Assembly (NCBI GenBank): GCA_964020155.1
Contig: OZ026553.1
Coordinates: 4,227,509 to 4,291,508, forward strand
Length of the DNA stretch: 64,000 nt
Reading direction: 5' to 3'
From: Chondrilla cf. caribensis
Taxonomy: Eukaryota; Porifera; Demospongiae; Chondrillida; Chondrillidae
The notes under the pieces are model-generated. The model searched no databases and was not told where the DNA came from. It was given only the letters and a program-made list of their open reading frames with translations. Positions 10,520 through 22,379 of the stretch are shown piece by piece. Within the stretch, counting starts at the first letter, position 1. Every line of letters starts with the position of its first letter. Made by a program: the position numbers and the translations under genes.

Positions 10520-10940
10520 ACATATTATTATCAGACACTGCCTCTAGTCTACTAGCTACTTCTCGAGATCTAGAGACCCTACCAACTCCCAATAAACTTT
10601 GTTTCATACACCACTATATATAGTCGCTATCTGTCCAGTGAATTCCTTGTAGCTTATTGCAGAGGCAATCAAAAAAGTGTACAATAATAATCAACATTGA
10701 AACAAAGGAATTAGGCTTCAAACAGACTTGGCTACAGAGTGGACTAGTGACAAAAACAACAAAACATCAAAAGTATTATAATTATTAAATAAGCTTTAAA
10801 TGTCTACTTTAAAATATGAAAGCTAAAGGTCGATAATTATTATACATCGCTTTGAGGAAATCCAGTTAGTGAACAGATCACAATTTGACTGAATTTATAT
10901 TCATTTAAAATTACATAAGCTGAATGTAATTTCAAATTTT
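10520..10940 (-). repeat. R3 copy, minus orientation
   Basis: Shows TCGAGATCTAGAGACC, CCCAATAAACTTTG, AATCAACATTGAAACAAAGG, CTACAGAGTGGACTAGTGAC and AAATGTCTACTTTAAAATATG in the order expected of the reverse of 41000-41320. Confidence 0.8.
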
Positions 10941-11044
10941 AAAGCTGTAATGGTTGCTGTACGGGGATACACCTCCCAGTACAGTAACTAGCTTGTTGTA
11001 CGCTGCATGAATTCATCAATATGAACACCACTAGCAATATAAAC

Positions 11045-11830
11045 TTGGCAACTGTACTTTCAACCTATCACATGCAACACTCCATAGTGATCCTATCATT
11101 CATGCATTCACCAATTATATACAAAGGAAGGCACACAGTGTACATACACTTCTAATACAATGCTATTATATTGTCCATTGGGAGCTAGTAGTAATAATAA
11201 TTGCAATGTCACCCTGTCTCAGGACCCGTTGTAGGAAAGAAGCTCACCTGAGCATAAAGTTCTCCGATGATTCTGACTATTAATATTTCACTAGCACAAT
11301 AACCTGCAACAATAAAGACAACTCTATATTTGTCATAATGTTCATTTATGGGATATGTTTTGATTACCATCCATATGGTGACAAAGTGTATGCTACCATG
11401 GTGGTGACACCTGCGCATATTCCAGTCAAAGTCTTAAATATCAAAAGTGATTTGTTGGATGAATTCCAAGTTCACAGTGGATGCATGGCATCCTTTACCA
11501 CCATACCATGTTGTACATACAAGTTGACATATGTACATACTATCAGAGTGAAAGATGCATGTGGTTAGGGTGTTTTTACCTTTTAAGAGTGAGGAGTTGA
11601 TGTAGTACACGGGAATCATAGTCTTTATGCTAGCTGATATCTCCTATTACATTACACTTCACACAGCCAGTACAAGGACAGACATTCTTAATATTAACAA
11701 GTTATTAATATGGAGACTGAAATTGCAATTGATTATTTCAAGATAGCCTAATGTATTATAGTGTAGCATATTGAGGGCCACAAGCTGAGTGTTGGAGTTC
11801 CACCACTCTGTACCACACTAGGATTGAAAT
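11045..11830 (+). repeat. R1 copy at the left end of the segmental duplication
   Basis: No X-box: homology starts AACTGTACTTTCAACC. Its tail (TAGCTGATATCTC, TATTAACAAGTTATTAATATG) differs from other R1 copies but matches 36640-37450 closely. Confidence 0.8.
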
Positions 11831-11899
11831 TATTTTATTTTTGTTGAATTTAACTCTTCAGTCTGGAATCGTGGGAGTAGCTAGAAAATCCCTTTTATG

Positions 11900-12780
11900 C
11901 AATTATTTTACCAGGAGCAATCATTTACTATACTTATAGGGACACACACAGGAAACTTTAATAATGAGAGAAACCCAATCTCTATCTAATGAACTCCACT
12001 GTATACATATGCCATGTTTGTACACACAGTACTTCAATCTCACTGTATATGCATAAATACATACATATTCACACATTTGGTACATGTGTACATATACGGT
12101 GTATGTGTGCATATCATACCCCTCCTTATTGCCCTGTCGTCTCTCCTTCATGGTGGAGCACAAGGAGAGCACTGGGATCGTGACTGCTAGTGTGGATACT
12201 GTGTTGGAGAATGCACCCCTCACGTTAGCATGATGGACCACTTCTGCAGCAGTTTGCAGTGAGGTATGTACATACGTATGTATTATATAAATGGATGTAT
12301 TGTTCTGACATATTCAGTGGTACAGTAAGTTGAGTAGAAAAGTGTCCCAGCAACTTAATGTGTATACTGTAATAATGCATGTATAGTTGTTAGTTGTATA
12401 GCGCATGTATGAAACAGGTATTGTACAATGCAGTCATACCCGTGAAGATGTTTTGAACATTTTCACACATGTCACCATAGACCCTATTAAAGACACACCT
12501 AGAATTTGACTTAATCTCTTCTAATTATGACAATATAATTCATTTACGCATGTGTTGTTAGTCTCTGCAATGTTTGATGGATGGTACAGTAATAAAATGT
12601 AATGTTGTGAAGTTTGGTGGTACGGTAATAGACGATGTGTGCAAATATGACACAAATACGTTAGTTAGTCGTAAGAGTTTCTATTTGTGTATACATGCTG
12701 TGTTACTTACACTTGTACGCATGCATGCACATGTACACTGATGTACGTACACACAACAGTACACATACGTACATATACCT
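11900..12780. repeat. Duplicated non-coding block (pair of 37640-38450)
   Basis: Long near-identical match to 37640-38450. Contains GACACACACAGGAAACTTTA, CTCCTTATTGCCCTGTCG and AAAGACACACCTAGAATTTGAC. The second copy lacks about 90 bp present here around 12520-12600. No convincing exon. Confidence 0.6.
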
Positions 12781-12899
12781 GAGTTCACTTGGAGAATATC
12801 ACGTGTACATATAATGTGGTCGAGTAACAATAATACATATTATTTATGCATATACACATACATACATACACGTACACCACAGATACGGGGTCTATTGTG

Positions 12900-13345
12900 T
12901 ACCTGATGACAGGGTTGATAGTGCTGTTTCCCATACTGTCCGCCATGCAATCCTCAAAGGTTGTTTTCCGAGGCTGTGCGCACTCTAGACCGCTTTCGAA
13001 TTCCCTCGATCCTGGCGACAGAGCTGACATAGCCGTTAGTGCACATTTACTACCAATCCACCAAACCTGCTTTCCACAGTACCTTGTAAGGTCCAATGCT
13101 CCCTGAGATCCCGCCGTAACCACGTTTTTGGCGTCCCATACACAGTAGAAATCGGGATGGTTGGAATCCACCTCAAAACTCTCTTTCCGTCTTGTTCATC
13201 TTCAGAATCCATGATAAAGCTTTTTAGTCGCCTGTCCGCTTGTAGAAATTCGTACTTTGACTCGAGGTTTGAAATAAAAGGACTTAATACACTTAGCTTG
13301 GAAGAAGCGACGGATCCACTTGGTACATTTATACGTAGTATGGAG
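12900..13345 (-). pseudogene. Gene-family F fragment, copy 2
   Basis: On the minus strand an initial segment reads ...FLQADRR followed by MDSEDEQDG. A frame change then leads to VDSNHPDFYC and a stretch containing YCGKQVWWIGSKC. Different family copies are open in different frames here (compare 38640-39010 and 44535-44925), so at least some are decayed or contain an unrecognised intron. It resembles nothing I can name. An inverted copy lies at 19600-20000. Confidence 0.45.
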
Positions 13346-13369
13346 TATGATTTGTAATAGTTAATATAG

Positions 13370-14240
13370 GCCTAGAATTGTATATTAATCATATTTTCGA
13401 ACCTATAGCATGAAAATGGCTTCCTCCAGTGACCCGGTACGATATTCCTATGGGTCAACCTACCTGTCCCTGGACCTTGATCAAGGATGTTGAAATGTAG
13501 TATCCAATATAGGTATAAGATTGAGGCTTTCCCTCATGCATGTTGCAATTTGTTCAAGAGGGATCTGGAACTTTGAGTGTGCCGACAGGTGTCACGAAAT
13601 ATTCGGCCCGGGCCCCTTGCACTAGGGTGTAATTCCGCTACAAGAGAGCAAGCAAGCGTATTTTCGATTTGAAAACGAGAACAACGAAACAACAAAAGTC
13701 AAGACCTTTTGGAATAGGCTATAATGTTAACCTATTGGATCGGATCTTTCCGTTTCGACGAAGGACGGCAGAAGCGGGTAGAAAATAGGGGGCCGAATAT
13801 TGTGACAGAACTCCTGCAGCATGTACATTACTGTGCAACGTGTTATGTGTTCTTGTTCTGTACCTCAACTGCGAGGAACCTCAATAGTAGCCCACTGGCT
13901 AGTGTGTATCCTGGTATATATAAAAGTTTAAATTCAAATTCAAACTCCACTTTTTATTCAAGTTGACTAGTGTTCACTTGGAAGGTAGGCAAGTGCCCCT
14001 CTCCCTCTCATGTCAAGTGTCAAGTCTCGTGTTGGCAAGTACCCACGAGGGAAATAATCCTGCATGGAGATCCTGGCTTTTACATGTTCTCAGTAGCAGT
14101 GGTGTAAAAATCCCTTGGTGTGTTCTTTTATCAGCAAGTGGTATCAGATTCATGTGTAACTCTCTTCAAATGTGAGTTCATGCTGGGGATTGTGAATAAT
14201 GAATAGAGCACTGTGCATACTGAACACCTCAATGTACATA
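13370..14240. repeat. Left arm of inverted repeat pair (with 19085-19560)
   Basis: GAAAATGGCTTCCTCCAGTG, TTTCCGTTTCGACGAAGGAC, GTACCCACGAGGGAAATAAT and GCAAGTGGTATCAGATTCATG recur as reverse complements at 19085-19560. The same arm is repeated in direct orientation at 39080-39760. Confidence 0.7.
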
Positions 14241-14624
14241 GTTGAGTTGGTGTAATGGATGATTGGAAACAGTAGTGGAACAGGCAGCCTCTATGCAGAG
14301 GTGCTTTTGTGTACAGTGGTTGAATTTATGTAGTGGATGGTCCTATAGTGGTCACTTAGGAAGGTGGTCTTTAATATGGAGGTGATCAACTGAACATAGG
14401 TTAGATTACTAGGCATAGGTATTCTTTTTTATACTGGGAAGGCCTTTAGGCCATCAGGCTACTATATTGGGCACCGAACATTGTGTTTATGTACAGATAA
14501 ACTAAATGTGCCAATGTGTCCTTAACCCTACAACACGTCCATCAATATCTCTTTAATCCCTTAAGAGTGGTTCACTGTTGGAAGCAAAGGACAGTACTGT
14601 GTGGATATTGTTACTATATGAGTG

Positions 14625-15180
14625 TTAACTTCCTACAGGAAGTGGGTATGACCTGCTTCCTGTTATCATCTGCTCACACATCCTGTAGAAACCTCCAGGA
14701 TACAGTATACGGCATACTATCACCTTGGAATGCAAGTGTCGTGCCCATGAGCTACGCAAAAAGGTGCTTAGCGTTATTCCATCCTATGTATACCTTCCCA
14801 TACATAAAAATTATTAAGCACCTCCGGATGTAGTTAAGGTTAGGGACCATCTACAGAATAAAAACTGTTTCATAAGTTAATATAGGACCACAACTAGCTT
14901 CCCATAAAATATCATGTTGACACGTCCCCTTTCCCATGAGCTACGCGAAAAGGTGCTTAGCGGTATTCCATCCTATACCTTCCCATACATTGACGATTAT
15001 TAAGCACCTCCGAATGTAGTTAGGGTTAGGGACCACCTACATAGACGAAAACTGTTTCATAAGTTAAGGTTAAGTTAGTATAAGACCACACTGTTGGCGG
15101 GGCGGGGATGCCAATCCAAACAACTTGTCAGATCGAGTGGGTGAAGATTAGGAATGCTAGAGGACCCAGTACACTTGCCC
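14625..15180 (+). pseudogene. Exon-family E copy 2, split by an insertion
   Basis: The exon begins normally (CTTCCTACAGGAAGTGG... TCACCTTGGAATGCAAGTGTC at about 14625-14740). It resumes at about 15092 (GTTGGCGGGGCGGGGATGCC...), with about 350 bp of foreign sequence between. The resumed part ends at GGACCCAGTACA without the usual CAGGTTAGT donor. Confidence 0.6.
14741..15091. mobile_element. Insertion made of two direct repeats
   Basis: Two related units of about 150 bp (about 14745-14895 and 14934-15090) both start with CCCATGAGCTACGC and both contain AAAGGTGCTTAGCG and TTATTAAGCACCTCCG. They sit inside exon-family E copy 2. The origin is unknown: a dimeric repeat or a two-repeat insertion with a short spacer. 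Confidence 0.5.
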
Positions 15181-15245
15181 TCGAGCGTTTCGTGCCCTTG
15201 GGACTCGAGCAAAGCGCCAATGCATGCACCCCCGTACAGTAACTA
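15160..15245. repeat. CTCGAG-palindrome repeat
   Basis: CTTGCCCTCGAGCGTTTCGTGCC ... GGGACTCGAGCAAAGCG recurs at about 40635-40710. Confidence 0.6.
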
Positions 15246-15284
15246 CGTATTACAACTTTATAAAAGTAGATAACTACATAAAAG

Positions 15285-15680
15285 TAGCTACTTCTCGAGA
15301 TCTAGAGACCTTACTGACTCCCAATAAACTTTATTTCTTACACCATTATAAATATTATAGTCACTATCTGTCCAGTAAATTCCTTGTAGCGTATCGCAAA
15401 AGTAATCAAAAAGTGTATGAAAATAATCAACATTAAAACAAAGGAATAATATATGGTTTCAAACAGACTTGGCCAAAGAGTGGACGGGTGACAAAACAAC
15501 AAAACATCAAAGTATTATAATAATAAGCTTTAAATGTCTACTTTAAAATATGAAAGCTGGAGGTCGATATACATCGCTTTGAGGAAATCCAGTTATTGAA
15601 CCCTCTGTGACAGATCACAATTTCACTGATTTTATACTGATTTGAAATTACATAAGCTGAATGTGATTTAAAATTTGTCT
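15285..15680 (-). repeat. R3 copy, minus orientation
   Basis: Same order as 10520-10940 but followed directly by a CA tract in plus orientation, so the R3/CA/R1 arrangement is mixed here. Confidence 0.75.
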
Positions 15681-15684
15681 TACT

Positions 15685-15687
<3 letters not shown>

Positions 15688-15779
<92 letters not shown>

Positions 15780-15805
15780 CACACACACACACAGACACAC
15801 CACAC
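15688..15805. repeat. (CA)n microsatellite
   Basis: CA tract with one GTGCGCGC interruption near 15720. Confidence 0.95.
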
Positions 15806-16009
15806 ATGAATACATTATGTATATGCATATATAATATTATGTATGTGTGGTTTTTATATGGTACCTGTCCTTTCAACCTCTCAATCCTTTTATTGTATTC
15901 ATAAATAATATTATATACACATACATATGTACACAGACACCACACACAGACACACACACATGTGCACATGCATGTGCACAAACTAACGCATACACACATT
16001 GCGTGTACA

Positions 16010-16375
16010 TATGTATGTGTTACTATGGTAACTGTACTTTCAACCTATCACATGCAACACTCCATAGTGATCCTATCATTCATGCATTCACCTACAAAGG
16101 AAGGCACGCAGTGTACATACACTTCTAATACAATGCTATTATATTGTCCATTGGGAACTAGTAGTAATAATAATTGCAATGTCACCCTGTCTCAGGACCC
16201 ATTGTAGGAAAGAAGCTCACTTGAGCATAAAGTTCTCCGATGATTCTGACTATTAATATTTCACTAGCACAATGACCTGGAACCATAAAAAATTCTATTT
16301 TTGTAATGGTGCTCATTTATGGGATATGTTTTGATTACCATCCATATGGTGACATAAAGTGTATACAACCTGTCT
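16010..16375 (+). repeat. R1 copy, 3'-truncated
   Basis: X-box at 16019-16032. An 18-bp deletion removes the CAATTATATA segment, and the copy ends near GACATAAAGTGTATACAACC. Confidence 0.8.
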
Positions 16376-16577
16376 GGTGACCTGTGCTGTATCACTGACC
16401 TGTGCTACATGGCTTATGTATGCACAGATTTCTCTTTGATCCTCCCCTCAACCAGGATACAAGTAATGCATCTACACATGTGCATGCGTAGATATTCCCT
16501 TGTATATGTACATACATAAATGTTCTCTTTATACATTGTATTTACATATGTATGTATATAATAATATCATACGTAAC

Positions 16578-16792
16578 ATGAGTGTCAACTTCCTACAGGA
16601 AGTGGTATACCTGCTTCCTGTTATCATCTGCCCACACATCCTGTGGTAACCTCCAGGATACAGCATACAGTATACTATCACCTTGGAATGTAAGTGTCAG
16701 CCATGTTGGCAGAGTGGGGGATGTCAATCCAAACAACTTGTCAGAGTGGGTGGAGATCAGGAATGCTAGAGGAACCAGTACAGTACAGGTTA
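16578..16792 (+). pseudogene. Exon-family E copy 3 (best preserved), function unknown
   Basis: One frame stays open from MSVNFLQEV through CFLLSSAHTSCGNLQDTAYS, LSPWN, VSHVGRVGD, NPNNLSEWVEIRNARGTST to the donor-like CAGGTTAGT at about 16788-16796. It lies between repeats with no partner exon identified. A GTGC/GT tract starts a few bases after the donor. It may be an internal exon of a real gene family now spread by segmental duplication. I do not recognise the domain. Confidence 0.45.
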
Positions 16793-16799
16793 GTATGTG

Positions 16800-16822
16800 G
16801 TGTGTGCGTGCGTGTGCGTGTG

Positions 16823-16858
<36 letters not shown>

Positions 16859-16870
16859 TGTGTGTGCACA
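16800..16870. repeat. (GTGC)n microsatellite
   Basis: The equivalent position in copies 1, 5 and 6 of exon family E carries (GT)n; here it is mostly GTGC. Confidence 0.95.
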
Positions 16871-17298
16871 TGTAGTGTGGGTGGGTGGGTGCACGTGTGG
16901 TGTTTATGTATGAACACAGTTGTTTGAAGATTTACAAGGTTACATGCAAGCACATGTAATACTATGTGGATGCTAGTGGTCTCATTTGGAGGTTTATTCA
17001 ATCATGCATGTATTGAGCATTTACATGGTTATCTAACCCTCTGTGACAGACCAAATTTCCGCCACATTGATGTTACTAGTAATGTTCAAATTCGTGAATT
17101 GCGCCATTCAGCACATGTAATTTTTAAATCAGTATAAAATCAGTCAAAATTTGATTTGTCAATAAATATTTTTATAATAGATAATATTGAATATTATCGT
17201 ACACGTTTTTCTGTAGAGTCTCTATTTTCTCAAGAAGTTCATAGTTACTTTCAGGCGTCCAAGTATAGGCAGTGTCTGATTATGGATGTTTTACTTTA

Positions 17299-17351
17299 CA
17301 CACGCACGCACGCACACACGCACGCACGCACACACGCATGCACACACGCAG
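17299..17351. repeat. (CACG)n tract joined to R1
   Basis: CACG/CACA tetranucleotides directly fused to R1 at GGATCCTATCATTCATGC. Confidence 0.9.
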
Positions 17352-17850
17352 GATCCTATCATTCATGCATTCACCAATTATATACAAAGGAAGGCACACA
17401 GCGTACATACACTTCTAATACAGCACTATTATATTCCCCATAGGGAACTAGTAGTAATAATAATTGCAATGTCACCCTGTCTCAGGACCCATTGTAGGAA
17501 AGAAGCTCACTTGAGCATAAAGTTCTCCGATGATTCTGACTATTAATATTTCACTAGCTCAATGACCTGGAACCACAAAAACAATTGCTGTTTTTGTCAT
17601 AATGCTCATTTATGGGATATGTTTTGATCACCATCCATAATATTATGGTGACATAAAGTGTATACTACCATGGTGGTGACACCTGTACATATTCCAGTCA
17701 GAGGTTTAAATATCAAAAGTGATTTGTTGTATGTTTCCAAGTTCACAGTGGATGCATGGTATCCTTTACCACCATATCAATGTTGTAAATTTGACATACA
17801 TATTTGTACATACAATGGAATACCTTGTAGTGAGGGTGTTTTTCACCAGT
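17350..17850 (+). repeat. R1 copy lacking both ends
   Basis: Joins directly to the R4 flank at TTTTCACCAGTGTGTGCACC (about 17840), deleting about 600 bp that separate R1 and R4 at other loci. Confidence 0.8.
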
Positions 17851-18249
17851 GTGTGCACCATTATACACTATTTACCAGCTGTCTTAAACTTTCATGCACT
17901 CAATTGAATAAGACATCATTGTGATTAAATGATTAATAGCTCTTGGCGATCAACACCATAATTATCAGTAAGTATAATTTCCTATTATAAGCAGCTACAA
18001 AAACTGAAGAAGCTACACTACATGGTTTGGGCTAAATAGTTATTCTTGGATAAAGTTTGTTTGATATTACTATGCTATTGTTTGCTGCTAGCAGTTAATC
18101 TGCATGATGTGATTGTTAGTTCCAAGAGCAGTCTGACATCAGTTATTTTCCCCCCCAGAAACTACATTGAGAAATTAAATTTTACAGAGTGTGAATCATT
18201 GAGACGTTTGAATTGTGTAACGGACTCTACACGTGTACTGAGAATATAC

Positions 18250-18558
18250 TCACCAGTTCTTACATTTTGCACCATAACCCTCTCCGGAACTAAAATATTT
18301 GTCCAGGCCCATTTCACAACACGGATACTCCATAATCATAGAAGATCCTTGACAATTTCTCTTAAAGAAGCATCGAACTAAAAAAAGGGTAAGTTTGCAT
18401 CTTATTTATTTATCTTGGCTGCTATTTAAACATCACAGAGAAGAATCACACATCTGCATGAAGCTATACAATAATTACTACTTACATGGCCAAGCCTGAG
18501 CTTGATAAGCAATGGCTCCAAGAACCAACAGAAGCAAGAGGACTCCTTTGCCAAACAT
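18250..18558 (-). CDS. Secreted cysteine-rich peptide, gene 4 (divergent subfamily A)
   Basis: Exon 1 is 18486-18558, the intron 18378-18485 (108 bp) and exon 2 is 18250-18377 (128 nt), giving 66 residues. The leader matches the family except L9. The mature part starts FRCFFKRNCQG, is more basic than its paralogs, carries a methionine-rich loop before the CC pair (P-C-C) and has 17 residues to the last Cys, the longest spacing in the set, then K-N-W. It is the most diverged subfamily A copy, although its intron and leader are nearly identical to the others. Cysteines and splice sites are intact. Confidence 0.8.
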
Positions 18559-18656
18559 TTCAGATCACCTTAAGTTATTGAATCAAACGAGACTGTCACA
18601 GTTGTTCCCACCAAAGAACTCACAGAATGAATGAACAAGTGGAGCTCTGTAACTCT

Positions 18657-18720
18657 CTTTATAGCTACTGGTAGCATGTGATATTCATGCTCGTCATACG
18701 CCCACGCACATTAATTGCAC
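18657..18720 (-). promoter_or_regulatory. Promoter of peptide gene 4
   Basis: TATAAAG (one A fewer than TATAAAAG) at 18663-18657 on the minus strand. The upstream block GACGAGCATGAATATCACATG is intact. Confidence 0.65.
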
Positions 18721-18839
18721 AGAACACTTATTAATTTTTCTCAATTCACCCAAATATAGGGAATATTTGTAGCTAAAACTGCATTAATTTTGTACAACTA
18801 ACTAAAAATACATGTGTTCTATAAACAGTCAAACGTTAT

Positions 18840-19085
18840 ACTGACTGATGTAATCAAGTATACATTGAAAGATGGTGGTCAGACCACTCAATATTACACA
18901 TAACCAGATGTAGTTGGACACATGACAGATACTGCGATAGGTGAATCAGTTCAAAGCACCTTAGCTTGCACACTAGGTGTAATTTGTATACATGAGGCAT
19001 CTCATACCAGTAAATTCAAGTGTTCAGAAGGATATCAGACTCTATGTACATATTGTGTACAAACACATGCATGAATGCACGTATT
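18840..19085. repeat. Block paired with 43680-44030
   Basis: Shares GATGTAATCAAGTATACATTG, GTCAGACCACTCAATAT and AAGCACCTTAGCTTGCAC with 43680-44030. That copy has an extra internal segment. Confidence 0.6.
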
Positions 19086-19560
19086 TAAAGAGAGTTACTC
19101 ATGAGTCTGATACCACTTGCTGATAAAAGAACACACCAAGGGATTTTTACACCACTGCTACTGAGAACATGTAGAAGACAGGATCTCCATGCTGGATTAT
19201 TTCCCTCGTGGGTACTTACCAACACGAGGCTAGACACTGTCAAACAATATTCGGTCCCCTATTTTCTGCCCACTTCTGGTCCTTCATCGAGATGGAAAGA
19301 TCCGTTCCCATCGGTTATAGCCTATTCAGCCGAAAGGTCTTGAGTTTTGGTACTTCGTTGTTCTCGTTTTCAAATCGAAAATACGTTTACTTGCTCTCTT
19401 CCAGCGGAATTATACTCTATTGTAATTATAAGGGTCCCGGGCATCGTCGATGGTCCAGGAACAGGATGGCCCATACATACGTAGATGTAACTAAAGGAAG
19501 CCATTTTCATACTGGGATCGATAATAATAATTATACAATACTAGACCAATATTAACAAGT
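19085..19560. repeat. Right arm of inverted repeat pair (with 13370-14240)
   Basis: Reverse-complement match to the left arm. Includes CTTGCTCTCTTCCAG, a good acceptor-like motif, followed by a frame containing TKGSHFH and DNNNYTI that is also open at 50552-50737. Confidence 0.65.
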
Positions 19561-19599
19561 ATAAATCAAACTCTTTACTAGGTACTCTAGACTAAACTA

Positions 19600-20000
19600 G
19601 GTATAAATGTACAAAATGGATCCGGCGCCCCTTCCAATCTAACAACGTAGCAAGTTTCTTTCCAAGAAGAATGAAGACCTCCTCAAAACATACCAAATCA
19701 TTTTATTTCAAACCTCGATCAAGTCAAAGTATAAGATATTCTATAAGGGCACTAAATCATTGATTCTGAAGATGAACAAGACGAAATGCGTGTTTGGAAG
19801 TGGATTACAACCATCCCGATTTCTGCTGTGTACGTATGAAGGCGCCGAAAACGTGGTTATGGCGGGATCTCAGGGAGTGTTGAACTTTACAAGGTACTGT
19901 GGAAAGCAGGTTTGGTGGATTGGTAGCAAATGTGGACAAACAGCAATGTTGGCTCTGTCGTCAGGAGGGAAAGTGGTCGAGAGCAAAGCTGTAATGTGAA
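19600..20000 (+). pseudogene. Gene-family F fragment, copy 3
   Basis: An open frame from 19760 to 19999 encodes a basic, Cys-containing segment (GLQPSRFLLC, RYCGKQVWWIGSKCGQTAM) ending VVESKAVM-stop. The same segment is open at 44593-44919 with an extended N-terminus. Upstream sequence (19600-19760) shows stops in this frame. Whether this is a gene or a shared repeat frame cannot be decided here. Confidence 0.4.
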
Positions 20001-20029
20001 GAAAGGATATAGTGTGTGTATTACATTAC

Positions 20030-20530
20030 TCCTCACACTTAATAGGTGAAAAACACCCTAACCACGTGATATTTCATTCTGTGTAGATCCACATATTATG
20101 TCAACTTGTATGTACAACATTGAGATGGTGGTAAAGGATACCATGCTTCCACTGTGAACTTGGAAACATACAGCATATCCCATAAAAGAACATCATGACT
20201 AAATATAGCAGTTGTTTTTGTGGTTCCAGGTCATTGTGCTAGTGAAATATTGATAGTCAGAATCATCGGAGAACTTTATGCTCAAGTGAACTTCTTTCCT
20301 ACAATGGGTCCTGAGAAAGGGTGACATTGTAATTATTATTACTACTAGTTCCAATGGACAATATAATAGCATTGTATTGAGAGTATATGTACACTGCTTG
20401 TTTTATACTGTATAATTGGTGAATGTATGAATGATCAGATAGGATCACTCTGGAGTGTTGCATGCAAGTGATAGGTTGAACCATAGTAAAACATGCATAT
20501 GTACACACAATGTGTGTATGTGTTAGTGTG
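20030..20530 (-). repeat. R1 copy, minus orientation, degraded
   Basis: The X-box is damaged (a GTTGAACCATAGTAAAAC-like end). TTGTTTTATACTGTATAATTGG replaces the usual CTTCCTTTGTATATAATTGG. Confidence 0.75.
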
Positions 20531-20688
20531 TGCCACATTTAGTTAGGACAACTCCCAGGTATTTCTTTTCACACAGTAGTTACTTCCTAACTGGATTTTT
20601 GTATTTTATTGTTACTTTGAATTGGAGTAATTATATGTGTTCACACAACATGAATAGACATGATAGACATGTGACCAATAACATTTTG

Positions 20689-20690
<2 letters not shown>

Positions 20691-20759
<69 letters not shown>
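20691..20759. repeat. (GT)n microsatellite
   Basis: Pure GT tract. The paired tract at 46445-46562 is interrupted by GC-containing repeats. Confidence 0.95.
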
Positions 20760-20760
<1 letters not shown>

Positions 20761-20769
20761 ATAAATGCA

Positions 20770-21180
20770 TGTGTTATGGTTTCCATTATGACATGCATGT
20801 GGAGTTAGTATCAGGTACTAAGCACAGATAAGATATGCGTACAGATACAATATTTTGCATTGTACAGTGTCAGTGAACAAAGTATGTAAATAATAATGGA
20901 AATATGTACACTTTTAATTTGCAATCAATTTTGGAGAAGTGTTTTACTGCTTAATTGTTTGTTATTTGCTAATTTTTCGCATGTAATCTTGCAAGTAATT
21001 GCCAGTGATGTTGTTGTTGCACACATTCTTTGTTGTGCACAGCTTGTTTGCTGCATATGTATGGTTTTGTTGGTTTGTTATATTTTTGTTGTATATAGTG
21101 TTTGTTTATGGAACACATGTACCTTTTGTTAGTTTTACATGCAGTTTTAGATAGCAAATATGCCCTAAATTCAGGTGAAA
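20770..21180 (+). repeat. Duplicated upstream flank of gene 5 (pair of 46590-46980)
   Basis: Closely matches 46590-46980 through ATGAATAAAGTT, where the gene 5 locus loses about 125 bp including the promoter. Confidence 0.7.
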
Positions 21181-21245
21181 TGAATAAAGTTGGCGGGAAC
21201 AACTGTGACAGTCTCGTTTGATTCAATAACTTGTGGTGATCTGAA

Positions 21246-21556
21246 ATGTTCGGAAAAGGAACCCTCTCGGTTCTGTTGGTTCTTGGAGCCATTATTTATC
21301 AGGCTGAGGCTGTGCGATGTAAGTAGTCAGTATTGTATAGCTTCATGCAGATGTGGGATTCTTCTCTGTGATGGTTACATATATCTGTTGAATGGTGAAG
21401 GTGAATCACATGTGAACTTATATACTATTTTCAGTTGTATGCTACTCTAAGACGAAATGTCAAGGAAGAGTAGTGAAGACAGGTAGATTCTGTTGTAAAC
21501 ATCCAGATTCTGTGTCTGTAAAGGATTCTAAGATCGGTTGGTGTTACCCATGGTGA
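21246..21556 (+). CDS. Secreted cysteine-rich peptide, gene 5 (subfamily B), promoterless
   Basis: Exon 1 is 21246-21318, the intron 21319-21434 (116 bp, acceptor TATTTTCAG) and exon 2 is 21435-21556, giving 64 residues. The leader starts MFGKGTLSVLLVLGA and has two unusual changes, I17 and E22. The mature part has FVCYSKTKCQGRVV, FCC, 15 residues, then C-Y-P-W. It is lysine-rich and likely cationic. The 5' UTR is kept from GGCGGGAACAACTGTGACAG, but the TATA box and the conserved block are deleted between GAATAAAGTT and this point. The coding sequence is intact, so either the loss is recent or another promoter is used. Confidence 0.72.
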
Positions 21557-21559
21557 GAA

Positions 21560-22135
21560 CATTCTTAGTACACATCTGTCTGTCTGAATCACACTCTATT
21601 TGTGAAAAATAATTTAAATTTCTCTATAATATAGTAAAGGGGGCTAGAAATCCGATGTCAGGCTACTCTTAGAAATAGGGATTCTGTCACACAGATTAAC
21701 TGCAAGCAGCAAACATATCATAGTAATCTCAAATAATCTTTTTTTGCCCAAACCATCTAGTGTATACGTAGTTTATTCAGTTTTCTAGCTGCTTATAATA
21801 GGAAATTACCATTATGGTGTAGATTTGCAAGAGTTATTAATCATTAATTTTTTTAACCACAATGATGTCTGATTTGATCGAGTGCTAGTAAATAGTGTAT
21901 AATGGTGCACACACTGCGGATAAGTGAAGTAGTCAGGTTGACTATGAAGAAATGTACAAAATGACAATGATGAATGATATAATCATACACCATTAGGAAG
22001 GTTTATAAAAGGAGAATGAAGTGTTCAATTCAACAAATAATGAGATAATTTGAATCCCAGTGTGGTACAGAGTGGTGGAACTCTAGAACACCCAGGTTTT
22101 GGCCCCTATACAATAACCTGAAGCATACAACAGCT
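21560..22135 (+). repeat. R4 flank of gene 5
   Basis: Reverse of the flank seen 3' of minus-strand genes. Ends in a second partial copy of the CAGCTGGTGAATAGTGTATAAT segment. Confidence 0.7.
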
Positions 22136-22139
22136 GGTG

Positions 22140-22370
22140 AATAGTGTATAATAGTACACTTACTGCAGATAAGTGAAGTATATAGTCACATTTACCATGA
22201 CGAATACACTACATGAGAATGATATCAGCATTGTATCAGAAGTGTATGTACACTGTGTGCCTTCCCTTTGTAATTGGTGAATGCATGAATGATAGGGCCA
22301 TGTACTCTGGAGTGTTGCATGTGTTAAGTTGAAAGTATGGTTCCACCAGAGATACTCCAACAAATGGATT
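22140..22370 (-). repeat. R1b subfamily copy, minus orientation
   Basis: Shares TACACTGTGTGCCTTCC and GGTGAATGCATGAATGATAGG with R1, then GTTGAAAGTATGGTTCCA. Pairs with 54560-54790. Confidence 0.65.
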
Positions 22371-22379
22371 GGAAACTCG

